Shown here: positions 1-10,549 of the stretch, piece after piece
Layout of the letters: each line of letters starts with the position of its first letter
Position numbering within the stretch: the stretch's first letter is position 1
DNA from: Crocodylus rhombifer
Lineage: Eukaryota; Chordata; Crocodylia; Crocodylidae
Direction of reading: 5' to 3'
Assembly: GCA_038503035.1 (NCBI GenBank)
Contig: JAVSML010024332.1
Coordinates: forward strand, 229,986 to 293,985
Length of the DNA: 64,000 nt
Program-made: the position numbers and the translations under genes
The notes under the pieces: model-generated
Database searches by the model: none
What the model saw: only the letters and a program-made list of their open reading frames with translations
Told to the model about the DNA's origin: nothing

Positions 1-1017
1 AGATATAGTATTGAAATATAATGCATTCTATTTTTATTTTGATTACACGTATAGTATAAATACACTGTGATGAAGCATATGTAAATATATTCCAATTTTC
101 CATATTTACTTGCTTTTAAATTTTGAAGGAGATTATTCTTTCTAGGATAAACTGTGTCTTCAAAATGAATTTTGCCTCCAAAATTCAATAAAAACTGATT
201 TTCATTTGCAATGCAAATCATTCATGTTGGAAGAAAAGGCCCTGCAAGAATGATAGTCAAGTATTTGTATCCAGGTTTTTCATGGCCTTAATTTTTTTTG
301 TCAGTAGTGTATTCGTTCATACATTTTAATGCTTATAATCATCCATCTACTGTGGAAAATGTCTGTTCAACAGATTGCAATTTGTAGCTAATGAACATAA
401 AATACATTTCACAATCAGCATATTTGTCTTCTACATTTACCTTAATACCGTTAAGGTATTATGCTCAGAACACCTTACTTGCATGCGAAGATAATCCTAG
501 AAATACATCCTGAGTTTTTGTAAGCCTGTTGGTCCCTGCACTCTGCTGAATAGGCATGCTGAAGTTATTGATTTGCCTAGAAATCAAAATTTACCACAGG
601 CACATCAGTAAAGAAACAGAAAAACCAAAGGGTTTATTACAAGCCATGCAAATAGTAAAAAAAGGAAAAAGTGATCAAATGCTTTGACAGCCAAGCATGG
701 TAAAACAAAGCTGAAAAAAATCTTTATCCTATATTCAGGCTGACCCTTAGCCTTCATGAAAATTCCTGTGAAAATCTCCTGAGGTCAGTCTCCCCTTGGC
801 CACAGCTAGCTCCTTCAGCCAGGGAGCTCTTTCTCCCAACCTCCATTTCCCCTCTCTAGCTACCCACTAATGGGTATAAGTCCATCCAGCCTTTCTCCTG
901 CCTCCCCCTGATATTCATGAAGGCCAGGGAATCCTCTAGAAAGTTTCTGTTTGTGGATCCATGACACTAAGTTTTTATCTTTGTTGTAGAATTGTGTCTT
1001 TATTTCTAGAATTGTGA
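1..1017. other. AT-rich non-coding sequence
   Basis: No gene-like frame or recognised repeat is visible. Most of it is AT-rich single-copy-looking DNA. A less AT-rich stretch at about 780-950 contains a TATA-like string (gggtataag), but nothing downstream supports a promoter. Confidence 0.6.
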
Positions 1018-1037
1018 TCTAATAGATCCAATGGGGT

Positions 1038-1110
1038 TTCAACTCTCCCCAAAGGTAAGTGTGTGTTCTCTTTCAGGTTGGCCAATCTTCTCTGGCGGGC
1101 TTTAAACTAG
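1038..1110 (+). pseudogene. CR1-A ORF1 C-terminal tail
   Basis: The last codons of CR1 ORF1 are readable as QLSPKGK, then FRLANLLWRALN and a TAG stop at 1108-1110. This matches the end of the SGNH-type esterase domain of CR1 ORF1, whose catalytic Asp/His block (DGLHLSP in other copies here) has decayed to MGFQLSP. The rest of ORF1 is missing by 5' truncation. Confidence 0.75.
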
Positions 1111-1200
1111 GCTCTTCAGGGGGAGGGGAAGTTGAGGATGGAGGGAGCCACGGAACATGGAATCAAGAAACACCCACAAGAACAGCTCAGCCAAGACAGG

Positions 1201-2251
1201 CAATGAGCACAAGAAATACCCAGGTAAGAGGTAGGGGCCCAGATAGTCCTAGGTTTAGGGGGGCGGTGCATGCACCTTCAGGAGGCCTTAACTGTCTCTA
1301 CACTAATGCTCATGGTATGGGGAACAAGCAGGAGGAACTTGCCCTCCTACTAGCTAACACTAACCTGGACATAGTGGGGTTCACTGAAACTTGGTGGGAT
1401 CCAACACATGACTGGACAGTCAACTTCAGGGGTTATAGGCTGTACAGGAGGAATAGACCAGGGAGGAAAGGTGGGGGTATAATGCTCTAAATCAAAGAGC
1501 AATACACATCCTCAAACAGCACTGGGTGAGAGGAGGGGCAGACTGAAGTGCTCTGGGTCTGTATACAAGCGGGTAGGAGGGGAGAAAGGGACTTAACGGT
1601 AGGGGTTTACTACAGGTCACCCAACCAGGGGGAGAGCTGGGCTGGGAATTCTCAGGTCAGCTTGTGTCAAGGGACATGGTCATCATGGGTGACCTAAACT
1701 ATCCAGACATCTGCTGGGAAGAGCAGTCAGCCAGGTCTGACCACTCATGTAGTTTCCTAGCTAAGTTACAGGACCTCCACCTAACCCAGGAGGTGCACAG
1801 TACCACCAGGGGAAATGCCTTGTTGGACCTGGTCCTGGCCACAGGCGATGACCTGGTGAGTGGACTGCCGGTTCTTGACCACCTGGGTGATAGCAATCAT
1901 TGCCTACTGGAATTCACCATCCAGCGCAGGGTGTCCAAAGCCTGCAGCAAGGCAACAGCCCTAGACTTCAGAAGGGCAGTTTTCAATGAGGTAAGGAAAC
2001 TAGTCGGGGAGGCACTGAGGTCCCGGAGGGGAGGGGAATTGGGAACCCAGGAAGAGTGGTTGTTCCTTAAGGAGACGATCCTCCAAGCCCAAAAGGTGAC
2101 AATCTGCATTCAGATCAAAGGGGGCAGGAGTGCTCAAAAGCCCCCATGGCTCACAAAAAGCATCCATGAATGTCTCAAAGCTAAAAAGGAGGTGTACACA
2201 CAATGGAAGGGAGAGGCCACCACTAAAGAGAGTTATACCTCCATTGCTTGA
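1201..2251 (+). pseudogene. CR1-A ORF2 endonuclease domain (broken)
   Basis: Relic of the APE-type endonuclease that nicks the target in CR1 retrotransposition. Visible landmarks in order are LNCLYTNAHGMGNKQEEL, the ETWWD block, GYRLYRRNR, the catalytic block VIMGDLNYPDICWEE near 1676-1720, TRGNALLDLVLATGDDL, and the SDH-type block HLGDSNH near 1880. The frame stops after GGGIML (stop near 1488) and resumes in another frame from 1664. Both catalytic blocks are still recognisable, but no single protein can be made. Confidence 0.9.
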
Positions 2252-2261
2252 GATTGTAGGG

Positions 2262-3299
2262 GGGTGTTAGGAGGGCTAAGGTGGAGATGGAATTGGGACT
2301 AGCAAGAAGTCCTTTTTTAAATATATAGGAGGTAAAAAGAAGGCACCAGGTAACGTAGGGCCTCTGCAGGATAAGCTAGGAAATCTGGTGGTCACACCAG
2401 ATGACAAAGCTAACCTCTTTAATCATTTCTTTGCCTCCATCTTTTTGAGCAGGGACCGGGGGATCTCCCCCACCAGGATCTCTGATGGACCCAGGGGAGG
2501 TGTTGCCAGCCCCAGGGTCAGTGAGGACCTAGTCAGGGAACTTCTGGTGGGTCTAGAAGTGTTCAAGTCAGTAGGTCCTGATGATCTCCACCCCAGAGTG
2601 CTTAGGGAATTAGCAGAGGTCATTGCAGGACTCCCAGCACAGCTTTATGAGCACTGATGGTGCTCTGGTGATGTGCTGGAGGACTGGAAAAGGGCCAGTG
2701 TGGTCCCCATCCAAGTGTGGTTCCCACCAAGGAAGGAGGACCCAGGAAACTACAGGTCCGTTAGTCTTACCTCAGTCCTGGGGAAGCTCTTTGAGAAAAT
2801 TATCCAGGAGCACATCTGCAAGGGACCTTCCCCTCTATGTGACACTGGTCAGGCCACAGTTGGAGTACTGCGTCCAGTTCTGGGTGCCGCACTTTGGGAG
2901 GGATGTGGACAGCATCGAGAGGGTCCAGAGGAGGGCCACTCGCATGATTGGGGACATGAAGGCAGACCCTATGAGCAGAGGCTACAGGGCCTGAACCTGT
3001 TCAGCCTCCAAAAGAGAAGACTGAGAGGAGATCTGGTGGCCATCTACAATCTGGCCAAGGGGGACCAGCAGGCTATGGGAGAGTCCCTGTTCCCCTGAGT
3101 GCTACTGGGAGTAACAAGGAATCACAGCCATGCTCTCAGTCAACTGACTGAGGGTAGATTCAGGCTAGATATCAGGAGGCACTACTTGACAGTCAGGGCG
3201 ACTAGGATCTGGAACCAACTTCCAAGGGAAGTGGTTCTCGCTCCTACCCTGGGGTTCTTCAAAAGGAAGCTAGATAATCACCCAGCTGAGGTCAATTGA
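2262..3299 (+). pseudogene. CR1-A ORF2 reverse transcriptase, palm missing
   Basis: Relic of the CR1 RT. The N-terminal part is recognisable (GPDDLHPRVLRELAEVIAG, then DWKRASVVPI, EDPGNYRSVSLTS, GKLFEKI). Sequence then jumps near 2824 straight to the thumb (LPLYVTLVRPQLEYCVQFW, ERVQRRATRMI). The block carrying the catalytic FADD motif, present in CR1-B and CR1-D, is absent, a loss of roughly 740 bases by comparison with CR1-B. The C-terminal region (FRLDIRRHYLTVRATRIWNQ) follows in yet another frame and ends at 3299. Confidence 0.92.
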
Positions 3300-3390
3300 C
3301 CCCGGCATTCTTTCCTGCCCATGGCAGGGGGTTAGACTTGGTGATCTACTTAGGTCCCTTCCAACCCTACCTACTATAAAACTATAAGAA

Positions 3391-3695
3391 AGCCCATCCC
3401 ATGCATAGAGACATGACATGCTATTGTCTGAACAGTAGTACCTACCCTTGATCTTGATTTTTTGCAACTGGTGCTTAATGCCTATATGGTATGTTAAAGG
3501 TAGTCATGTAACTGAACATTTGCTTGTGAAAACACTTGATCATTACTATATTGAGAATACACAGCAGGCATACAATTAGACATATACAGTTAGAATAAAA
3601 CCCTTTAATTTTGTTGAAGAGAGATATGATATGAACATTGATTCTTGCCCGTTTGGTAGACTCTTTCAGTTAAGTGGAGAGCATTCTATACTCTA
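3391..3695. other. Non-coding spacer
   Basis: AT-rich sequence between CR1-A and the hAT MITE. I see nothing gene-like or repeated in it. Confidence 0.55.
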
Positions 3696-3703
3696 CTGTA
3701 TGG

Positions 3704-3996
3704 CAGGGGTCAGCAACCCCCAGCATGCGTGCCAAGTATGGCATGCAAGGCCATTTTGCTTGGCACACAACTGCCAGCCTGGGCTCTAAGTAGCTGCTTC
3801 CAGTCCCAGAGCCCAGGCTGCTCCCAGCAGGAAGCTAGGAGGCTGCAAGCCCTGCTGCAAGCAGACCTGACTCCGTGGGCTGGTTGCAGTTGGGAGGCTG
3901 CAAACAGCTGCTCGGCATGTCAGCACTCTGGCATCTTCCAAGGCAGATATTGTGAGTTTTTTTGGCACTCTGGCCGAAAAAAGTTGTCTACCCCTG
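3704..3996 (+). mobile_element. hAT-like MITE with perfect 8-bp target duplication
   Basis: A 293-bp non-autonomous DNA transposon. The left end is CAGGGGTCAGCAACCCCC and the right end reads GTTGTCTACCCCTG, giving imperfect terminal inverted repeats of the CAGGGGT(C/A)-type used by hAT/Charlie families. It is flanked by identical 8-bp copies of CTGTATGG at 3696-3703 and 3997-4004, the duplication length made by hAT transposases. The interior is GC-rich and open frames inside it are incidental. Confidence 0.9.
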
Positions 3997-4004
3997 CTGT
4001 ATGG

Positions 4005-4395
4005 CTTACCATTTGTTAATGAGGAAAATGACTAGTTTTAATGGAGTACAAGGATAAACTCTGCACTGGGAGTATGATCCTCTGATAGAAGGAACAATCA
4101 GTTATTATATATATATATTTTTGCAGAAAATTATGTAATTCATAGCTTTCCCCCAATTTCAGCTTCAAACTTATAAAAACTCAACATATATTTCCTTTTG
4201 GTTTTCTGCAAAGTTTAGTTCACCATAGACCCAACTTGCCTTTGAAAAATAAATGTTTAATGGAAATATTTTGACCAGATCTACCAACCTACAGATATAG
4301 TATAACCATTAGTTAGTAAACATTTGTTAAATGTTTTTTTAGATGAACAATCCTATATTTTTGTAAAATGTTCTTTGGATAATTAGGAACATGGT
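4005..4395. other. AT-rich spacer with short TA run
   Basis: AT-rich non-coding DNA with a short (TA)n run near 4107-4121. Nothing else is recognised. Confidence 0.55.
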
Positions 4396-4550
4396 GGTCA
4401 TGTCCATACATGCATGAATGAATTGTGCGTACTGCACATTAAGTTTAGAACTAACTAAATGTGCAGTAAATGACACTACTGCACAGTAGCACAATATCAT
4501 GATTTTTGCCATGATGCATTACTGCATAGTAGAATTAGTTTGCTAGTCTA
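4396..4550 (-). repeat. Fragment of Harbinger-like MITE (TGCAGTA-rich family)
   Basis: A degenerate partial copy of the element at 60214-60470 in reverse orientation. Shared landmarks are catgtc-(c)atacat, aactaaatg(t)gcagta, actactgcacagtag and atcatgattttt. The far end is missing or decayed. Confidence 0.6.
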
Positions 4551-4608
4551 GTCAAGAAAAGATCAGCAGAGTCACTATTGACTTCAGTTGACATGCTTTT
4601 GTGTGTAC

Positions 4609-4681
4609 TCACCTGTTGTTCAGTGGTAGAATCCTTGTCTACCACACAGGAGACCTGGGTTCAATTTCTAGACACTTATAC
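4609..4681 (+). pseudogene. tRNA-Gly-like relic, anticodon-position ACC
   Basis: The block GTTCAGTGGTAGAAT matches the A-box and D-arm of vertebrate tRNA-Gly. The anticodon arm cttgt-CTACCAC-acagg can pair and would place ACC in the anticodon. The T-arm ctggg-TTCAATT-tctag keeps a degenerate B-box. The flanking 7-mers that would form the acceptor stem do not pair, so this is a tRNA pseudogene or the head of a tRNA-derived SINE, not a working gene. No 3' tail or partner copy was seen. Confidence 0.65.
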
Positions 4682-6211
4682 AACTACAGCCATGGAGGCA
4701 CCAAACATCAGGATTCAGTCTGGTTTTGTTTCAGTGGCTTCAAGGGAGGATGGAAAATCTGGGCAGCCTCCACTCCTCCCAAAGCTTCTGCCCAGGGATA
4801 TGCATTGAAGGTTTGGGGGACCATGCATACACCATGATCCAGGAGGATCAATGGTTGCCACTTGTGTGTAAAGGTAGGAACATGCCTATTTGTTGGTGGG
4901 ACCCATGAGTTGCCAAGCAAGATGATAAATCTTGTACCTTTTATTCAGGTAAGTAAGCAATATGACTCTAATCAATCTAATCAGGTGAACAGAATTTGGC
5001 CTTTTGTTGAAAACTCCTAATTTTGGATGTTGTTACTAGATCCAAGTCTGAAGACAGAATGTTTTAATCCTCAATTTCAAGACTTTTTTTCTCTATTGAT
5101 TTCATTTTGCTACTGTAATTTAGAAAAGACCAGTTTTCCGTAACTATGTTCTATTTCTGCAGAAAATATATTTGCAACAACCAGTCTGCTATTTTGCACA
5201 CAATAACACATCACTTCACAGTTCCACTACAATAATTATCATTATTGTGGTTCAGTGCTTAAAAGTCTGCAGGCATTTTTTTGCCTGATTTGTTGAAATA
5301 GTATGTTTTCATTCAGTTTCCAACTGCAGGCCAAGCAATAACCCTAACCCATTTTCACAGAATGAGACCTGTATAAAAATCATTCTTTCCTCTTTTTGAC
5401 AAGTTTAGTACTTTAAAAATCAGAGTAAAATTTTGTTGCAGTAAAACTGGCTTTCCCAATGCATATCAGTTCTAAAATGTTCAAGGTTTCCTAAAACTGA
5501 GTCTTTTGGAACAAAATATATGAACTCTTGGTGATGATAAATTACTTTGGTGTAGTCTGGATACTTCTTAAATTGCCTTAAAAAGCCACTATTTTCAGTT
5601 TTGGCCCAAATCAGTTGATCAAATGATAATGGTAATAAATTGAGCAAAGAAATCAGAATAGGGTAAAAGGGAAGCTCTATCATTCCCTCCCCCCCCCCCC
5701 CCCCCGAATCTCTAACCTTTATAACTCTTTGAGAAGCTAAAAAGTGACTATTTTTGTTAAATGTGATGGTTCTACTTAATACAGAATGACCCAGTAGTCA
5801 GAGTTACAGAGACATTCAGCATATTGATATCACACGGAAATGACCATTTTAAATGCAGAAGGTATCTACGATTTCCTTCCGTACATGAGTGTCAGAAGTG
5901 CCACAGTTACTTTTTAATCTAAATATGTTGAAATGTGCTTTGTATCAGATACCAAAATCTCATAAAATAGGAAAATACAGTCCACAATTATAAATGCACC
6001 TTTCTCCCTAATGTAGCACCTTAAAAAAATACTAAACCAAACCAAACAAAAAAACCAAACATGATGACTGGTTCATATTTCCTTCTGCAACATCATTTGT
6101 GTTATTTTATAATTAATAGGTTGTGACTTTTAGTTCCCCTGAACTCCTTTAAACAAAATTTTTTTACTCCTTTAAGTTGATTCTATATTAGCTGTTATAT
6201 TACTCCAATGT
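4682..6211. other. AT-rich non-coding sequence
   Basis: About 1.5 kb with no recognisable coding or mobile sequence apart from the poly-C run listed separately. Open frames here (for example a minus-strand one at 5420-5683) have no recognisable content. Confidence 0.55.
5689..5705 (+). repeat. Poly-C run, 17 bases
   Basis: An uninterrupted run of 17 C in AT-rich surroundings. Confidence 0.95.
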
Positions 6212-6822
6212 GGGTGCATCTACATGATAGACTTTATCGTGCAGTTGAATAATTGACTGTGTGGTAAAGCATCACTGTCTACATGTGCAAGTGTTTACTG
6301 CACAGTAAATTAGTCTACTGTGTGGTTCATTTTCTACCTGCACTTGCAAATACAGGTAGCAAATTAACCTCACCATAGTAACTGCAGTAGTGCACACGTA
6401 GACACCAACTGTTAGCAAATTTGCTCCTGGTCAGTCCCGCTACTACCGGGCCACCACCAGGGTAGCTTCATGACCATGGGACTCAGAGCTTCTCCAGCCC
6501 CAGAGCTGGGGTAGCTTTTTGCTTGCCCCTGCCTGGCCTTTAAAATACTGTGGTGATGCCAGGGGCCTGTACCACTTGTTGCCTGCTTCTGGCCACCCAC
6601 TCCCATAGCAGAGGCCCTGGGACAGTTACAGCACCCTGCCTGGACCTTGGCTCTGGCCCCTGGCCCAGCCCCACTGTCTGCCTGCCTGTCCTGCACTGTG
6701 CCCCTGTGCTGTGCACTGCAGGTGCCTGCCCAGGCCCGGACTCTCACCCGCAGTCCCTGAGGGCCATTGAGGAAGCCATGCTGGTGTCATCCTTGATGCC
6801 ACACACTGCCACCCAGGAGCAT

Positions 6823-7105
6823 AACTGGTCCCAGGATGAGACTGCAGACCTCATGGCACTGTGGGGTTAGGCCAAGGTCCAGAGCCAGTCTGCCTGGGGC
6901 AGGCACTCCAGTGAGCACATCTATGTGGGCCTGGTGGTCTGCATGTGGGAGTGTGGGCACAGCCAGTCAGCATAAAGTTCAAGGCACTGTGGGCACAGCG
7001 TGTTAATGTCACCAACCACAACCGTCAGTCAGGGGCTGCCCTCAGGACCATACCCTCTATGTGGCAGCTGGACCACATTCTTGCCCCTCGTGACCCTAGG
7101 CAGAG
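6823..7105 (+). pseudogene. Myb/SANT-like DNA-binding protein relic of the Harbinger-like element
   Basis: Translation from 6823 begins NWSQDETADLMALWG and, through frame changes, continues with VQSQSAWGR, HIYVGL, FKALWAQRVNV, NRQSGAALRT and QLDHIL. This order resembles the trihelix/Myb-SANT-like domain that accompanies PIF/Harbinger transposases: Trp in helix 1, Leu-rich helix 2, the K(V/F)K...Y linker, SGA, then a D..IL end. A stop follows MALWG and at least one more interruption occurs. In these elements such a protein helps the transposase bind DNA. The family match is from memory of the consensus pattern. Confidence 0.55.
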
Positions 7106-7559
7106 CTGCACCATGTTCTCCACCATGAGAAACCTGCTGGATCCTCCACTGCAGCATGGCAGTCCATCCCACCCCAGTCCCTGTCCCTAGTGTCATCCGG
7201 CAGCACAGGCCAGTGTCTTCCCCACTAGCTCTGGGTGTGGAGTCCCACCCAGGATGCCATGATGGGGGTGACAATAGCTACCTTGATTAGCTCCAGTTCC
7301 TTCTTTGAGGGGGTTCCTGCCTGGCTAGCTAGGCACCCCTGCACCCTAGGACACCACTGGGAGCTGCATTTTCTGCGACCAGTGAGGACAGACTCAGGCC
7401 AATGGGCATGCCTGCCACACCCGCCCATTAAGCCTTGCGTTAGGAGAAGGGACCTCGCTGTCCCTGCCCCCTCTCCCTACCTGGTCAAGCTCCGCCTGGC
7501 TCCTGAAGTCCCTCGCCCCAGCCCCTCAGCACACAGAGAGGCAGGAAGCAGTGCAAAAC

Positions 7560-7565
7560 TTTATT
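7560..7565 (-). terminator. AATAAA polyadenylation signal of the transposase relic
   Basis: Plus-strand TTTATT, reading AATAAA on the minus strand, at the downstream end of the presumed transposase relic. It is the right place for the element's polyadenylation site, though one hexamer alone is weak. Confidence 0.4.
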
Positions 7566-9110
7566 GAGCAGCCAGTGTCCATCATCATCAGCAAGGCATA
7601 GTGGGTTGGGCACCCTTTGGTCCACACAAACAGCTCATCGTGGTGCACCAGGGCCATGCAGGGCATTACAGGGGGGAGTCTTCCCTGGAGCACCTTTCCA
7701 GAGAGGACCCCTGGGGGGTGGGTGGGGGTGCCACCAGCTCTGCATCCTAGTTGGCTGGGAGCCCGTCTCCCGCTGAGCATGGGTGCTGTGGGCCTGGCGG
7801 GAAAGGAGGAGATAGCCTGGCCTGCAGGAGAAGTGGGGAGCAGGTCTGGAGCATCTATGGCAGGTGCTGCCAGAAGCCAGGCCTGTCCTGACTGGGGAAG
7901 GCAGGCTGCCTTCAGCAAGCACTCAGTGGCCCTCCTGTCCCTGGACAGTGAGTAGGAACAAGGAGCTTGGCCAGTGGCCACCTGAGCCAGGACCTGCAGG
8001 ACAACTTACCGTGGTCCCTGAGCACCTGTGTGCTTACAACTCCTGATCTGAGGCTGGGCAGTGAACAGCACCCTGGTATAGTGCACATCTCAGACGATGC
8101 AAAAACTCAAAAACAGCTCTAGCCCTGCCTATCCCCTGTCTGCTGCCCACCACCCAGCCACAAGCCCCACAGTGGGTTTGGGCTCAGGTGCAGCAGCACC
8201 TCTAGTGGCCAGGGTCTGATGCCCTGGCATCTGCCTGGGTCCTCAGTCAGCCAGTCCCCCTGCCTGGGCCAATCCCCTCCACTTGCCCCAGCTCCATATG
8301 GCCCCAGAGCATGAGTTGTCCATAGTGGGACAAGCACTATGTGCAGGCCCTACTGCACACAGTGCTTGTTCCACTGGCTGCAGGAAGGGGAGCTACCCAT
8401 GCCAGCAGAGCAGTGGCCAGCCTTGTACCCAGGTAAGCCCCTCACCTGCCAGCCTTACTACAGAATGTCCATCTATGGAGGTGCACCCAGAGGCATAGGT
8501 GATGTATAGGGAAGGTACAGGGGGATATGAGTCCCCCCTGAGATTGGCTGTCGCTGCTGCCACCACCCGCTTCTGCGGGCAGTCGCTGCTTGCCACCCCC
8601 CACTGCTGGCATCTGAGGATGGTCCCCGCTTGCTGCTTGCCACCCCCACTGCTGCTGATACTGCTGATGGTGTGTACAGGCAGTCCCTGCTTGCTGCTTG
8701 CTGCTGATGTTGCTACCTACAAACAGTCTTGGGAAGCACCAGTAGTTTATGGCCAGAGGCCCAGGCACTGGGTTCCTATCCCTGGGCTTCATCCCCTAGG
8801 TGTTCTCATCCTACTGCCCCCCACCATGGGAGGGCAGACACAGCACACTGTACATAGTCTGCACAGGGAAGAGGGTGCTTTACTGGTGGTGAGTGGGGTG
8901 GTTGGTGGTGGGGTTCTGGGTCATGGGGAAGATGGAGGGGCTCTGTGGTTTGGGAGGGAGTGGGGGACAGCGTTCTGTTGTTGGGGAGCTTGCAGGGACA
9001 GGATATTCTGTGCAGCCACCAGTCCTGGCTGGCCAGGTGGGCCCACAGACAGTGGGGCTCCAGCTCATGGATGGCATTGGTGGTGGCATCCACAAGAGTA
9101 TCATTGGCAT
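7560..9110 (-). pseudogene. PIF/Harbinger transposase relic (heavily decayed)
   Basis: On the minus strand, near 9045-9000, the peptide HELEPHCLWAHLASQDWW-HRI resembles the conserved N-terminal stretch of vertebrate Harbinger transposases (L-x-x-x-FWxRxxSxDWWDRIV). Further along, near 8480-8440, HRWTFCSKAGR resembles the region after the second catalytic Asp (DARVFxNSGL), less convincingly. No DDE triad can be assigned with confidence. An AATAAA at the downstream end supports a minus-strand transcript that faces the Myb-like relic. The plus-strand open frame of 245 codons over the same bases looks incidental. Confidence 0.45.
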
Positions 9111-9650
9111 CTCTGCCTGGGTCTAATTGGCAGCTCAGGGGCTGGGTTGTGTCAGCATGGGAGCAGGAGTCTCAGATGCAGCAGTGACCCTGGCCATTCA
9201 GCAGAGGGGAGGCAGGCAGGGCTGAGACTGACGTAAGCCAAGCAGTGGTCACCATGGTTATGAAACATGGTGAGCTGGGTGGCAAGCAGGAACACAAGGT
9301 GTGGGGCATCACTCCTGTGGCCTAGGGACAGAGCAGCCATCACATGGTGGGCACAGGTTCTGGTGACAGAGTAATAGAGGGCTGTGCAAACATGCTGGAG
9401 ACTGCTTTGGACCTGAAACAGTTGGCTAAAAAGCATCCTGTGGGGCTGGTTTTTGAAGAAGGTCCCTGGCATCAGGCAGCTGCCTGTGGCTGCTGCAGGG
9501 GAATGGTACAGGGTTGGAGGAGTCTGGGAACAGCCTAGTGCCATGAAAAGCAAATCTGCTCCCAAATGGTCACACGTGTAGACACTTACTTCAGGTGGGT
9601 TTACTGTGCAGTAAACCCATATAGCACTAATTGTACATATAGATGCACCC

Positions 9651-10549
9651 AGTGTATAGAAATTCTAGCACACCACTACAGTGGTTTCGCTTAATGCAAG
9701 TACTTTTGTGTTTTGGCTGCAGAAAAGGTGTGTTTAGTGTCAGAATGTTTTCAAGCTTATTTAATCAGCTCAGCTGAGTTTAGTGCTTTCCATGAATTAT
9801 TCAAGGTTCATCTGTTCAACATAAAGATTTTGTTTTATTTTGGCAGAAATTGCTTTAGCCAAAGTTATGTTGCTGCCCCAATATAGTTAGAGTTGAAACT
9901 CTGCGTGTTGATACTTCACATCAGTGGTTTTAAATCTGTATTGTTTTCTCTTGTTTGTCCCTTAAATTACAGAAAGAAGACATAAATTGAAGCTACATTT
10001 AAAGTAGGGTAGAATATCTATGTCTGAATAATAAGTGACTTCACCATTATCCAGTGCCAAATTAACTCATTTTTTCTTTCCTTTCCTAATATAAAAGCTG
10101 TAAATTTTTTCTTGATTATATTATCTTAGAATCTCCATATTTTAAGCAGCATTTTTAAGACCCTGGATGGTTGCAGACTGTAAGGCGTTAGAGGTCCATA
10201 CAATTTGGTGACCAGCCAGACTCAAAATGGTAGCAGGGGGAGCAGTGCTCAAGAACAAATGCTTTCATAACACAGGTTTCTTTCATTAGTGTAGAACATT
10301 ATAATTCAAAAAGTATTAGAATTAGGTCTTATCTTGGCCCTATAGACTGGCACTTTTAGGCCAAGGCTTCATTAGTGCTGAATCTTCCCAGAAGAAGGTA
10401 GTTATACAACTAAACAGAATCATTATGTTAGAAATTTTCTGAGGAGAAGCTGTAGCTGTACCATATTTTATAAGCTAGTGTTTTGATTGAGATACAAAAG
10501 CTCTCTGAATGAAGGCCAGATTGAAAGTTTACAGGAAAAAAAAAGTTCA
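9651..10549. other. Non-coding spacer
   Basis: AT-rich sequence with no recognised gene or repeat. Confidence 0.55.

Larger units (their letters stand above)
1018..3390 (+). mobile_element. CR1-A: CR1 LINE, 5' truncated, RT palm deleted
   Basis: This is a chicken-repeat-1 non-LTR retrotransposon. It runs from the ORF1 C-terminus through the ORF2 endonuclease and reverse transcriptase to the CR1 3' end. The 3' UTR has the diagnostic ggtcccttccaaccctac and ends in an actataaaactataag tail. It is 5' truncated, as target-primed insertion usually produces. The ORF2 frame is broken repeatedly and a large internal deletion joins the RT fingers to the thumb near 2824. It is a dead copy. Confidence 0.95.
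6212..9650. mobile_element. PIF/Harbinger-like DNA transposon, 3.4 kb, decayed
   Basis: Bounded by inverted termini: left GGGTGCATCTACATG and right (reverse complement) GGGTGCATCTATATG. Sub-terminal repeats shared by both ends and by other copies here are TGTCTACA(C/T)GTG, TTTACTGCACAGTAAA and AGCAAATTTGCTCC. Shorter copies with the same ends lie at 34350, 52620 and 60214, and two of those have perfect 3-bp target duplications, as expected for PIF/Harbinger. Here the flanking triplets are TGT and AGT, so the duplication is decayed. The GC-rich interior carries two facing gene relics. Confidence 0.75.

Noticed and set aside
6550..6870. 106-codon frame as an intact DNA-binding protein
   Set aside because: Only its last part is Myb/SANT-like and it stops after MALWG. 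The domain continues in other frames, so it is a relic.
8499..9236. 245-codon plus-strand open frame
   Set aside because: It lies in the GC-rich interior of the Harbinger-like element, opposite the transposase relic. It has no recognisable domain and a Trp/Gly-rich composition expected from G-rich DNA.
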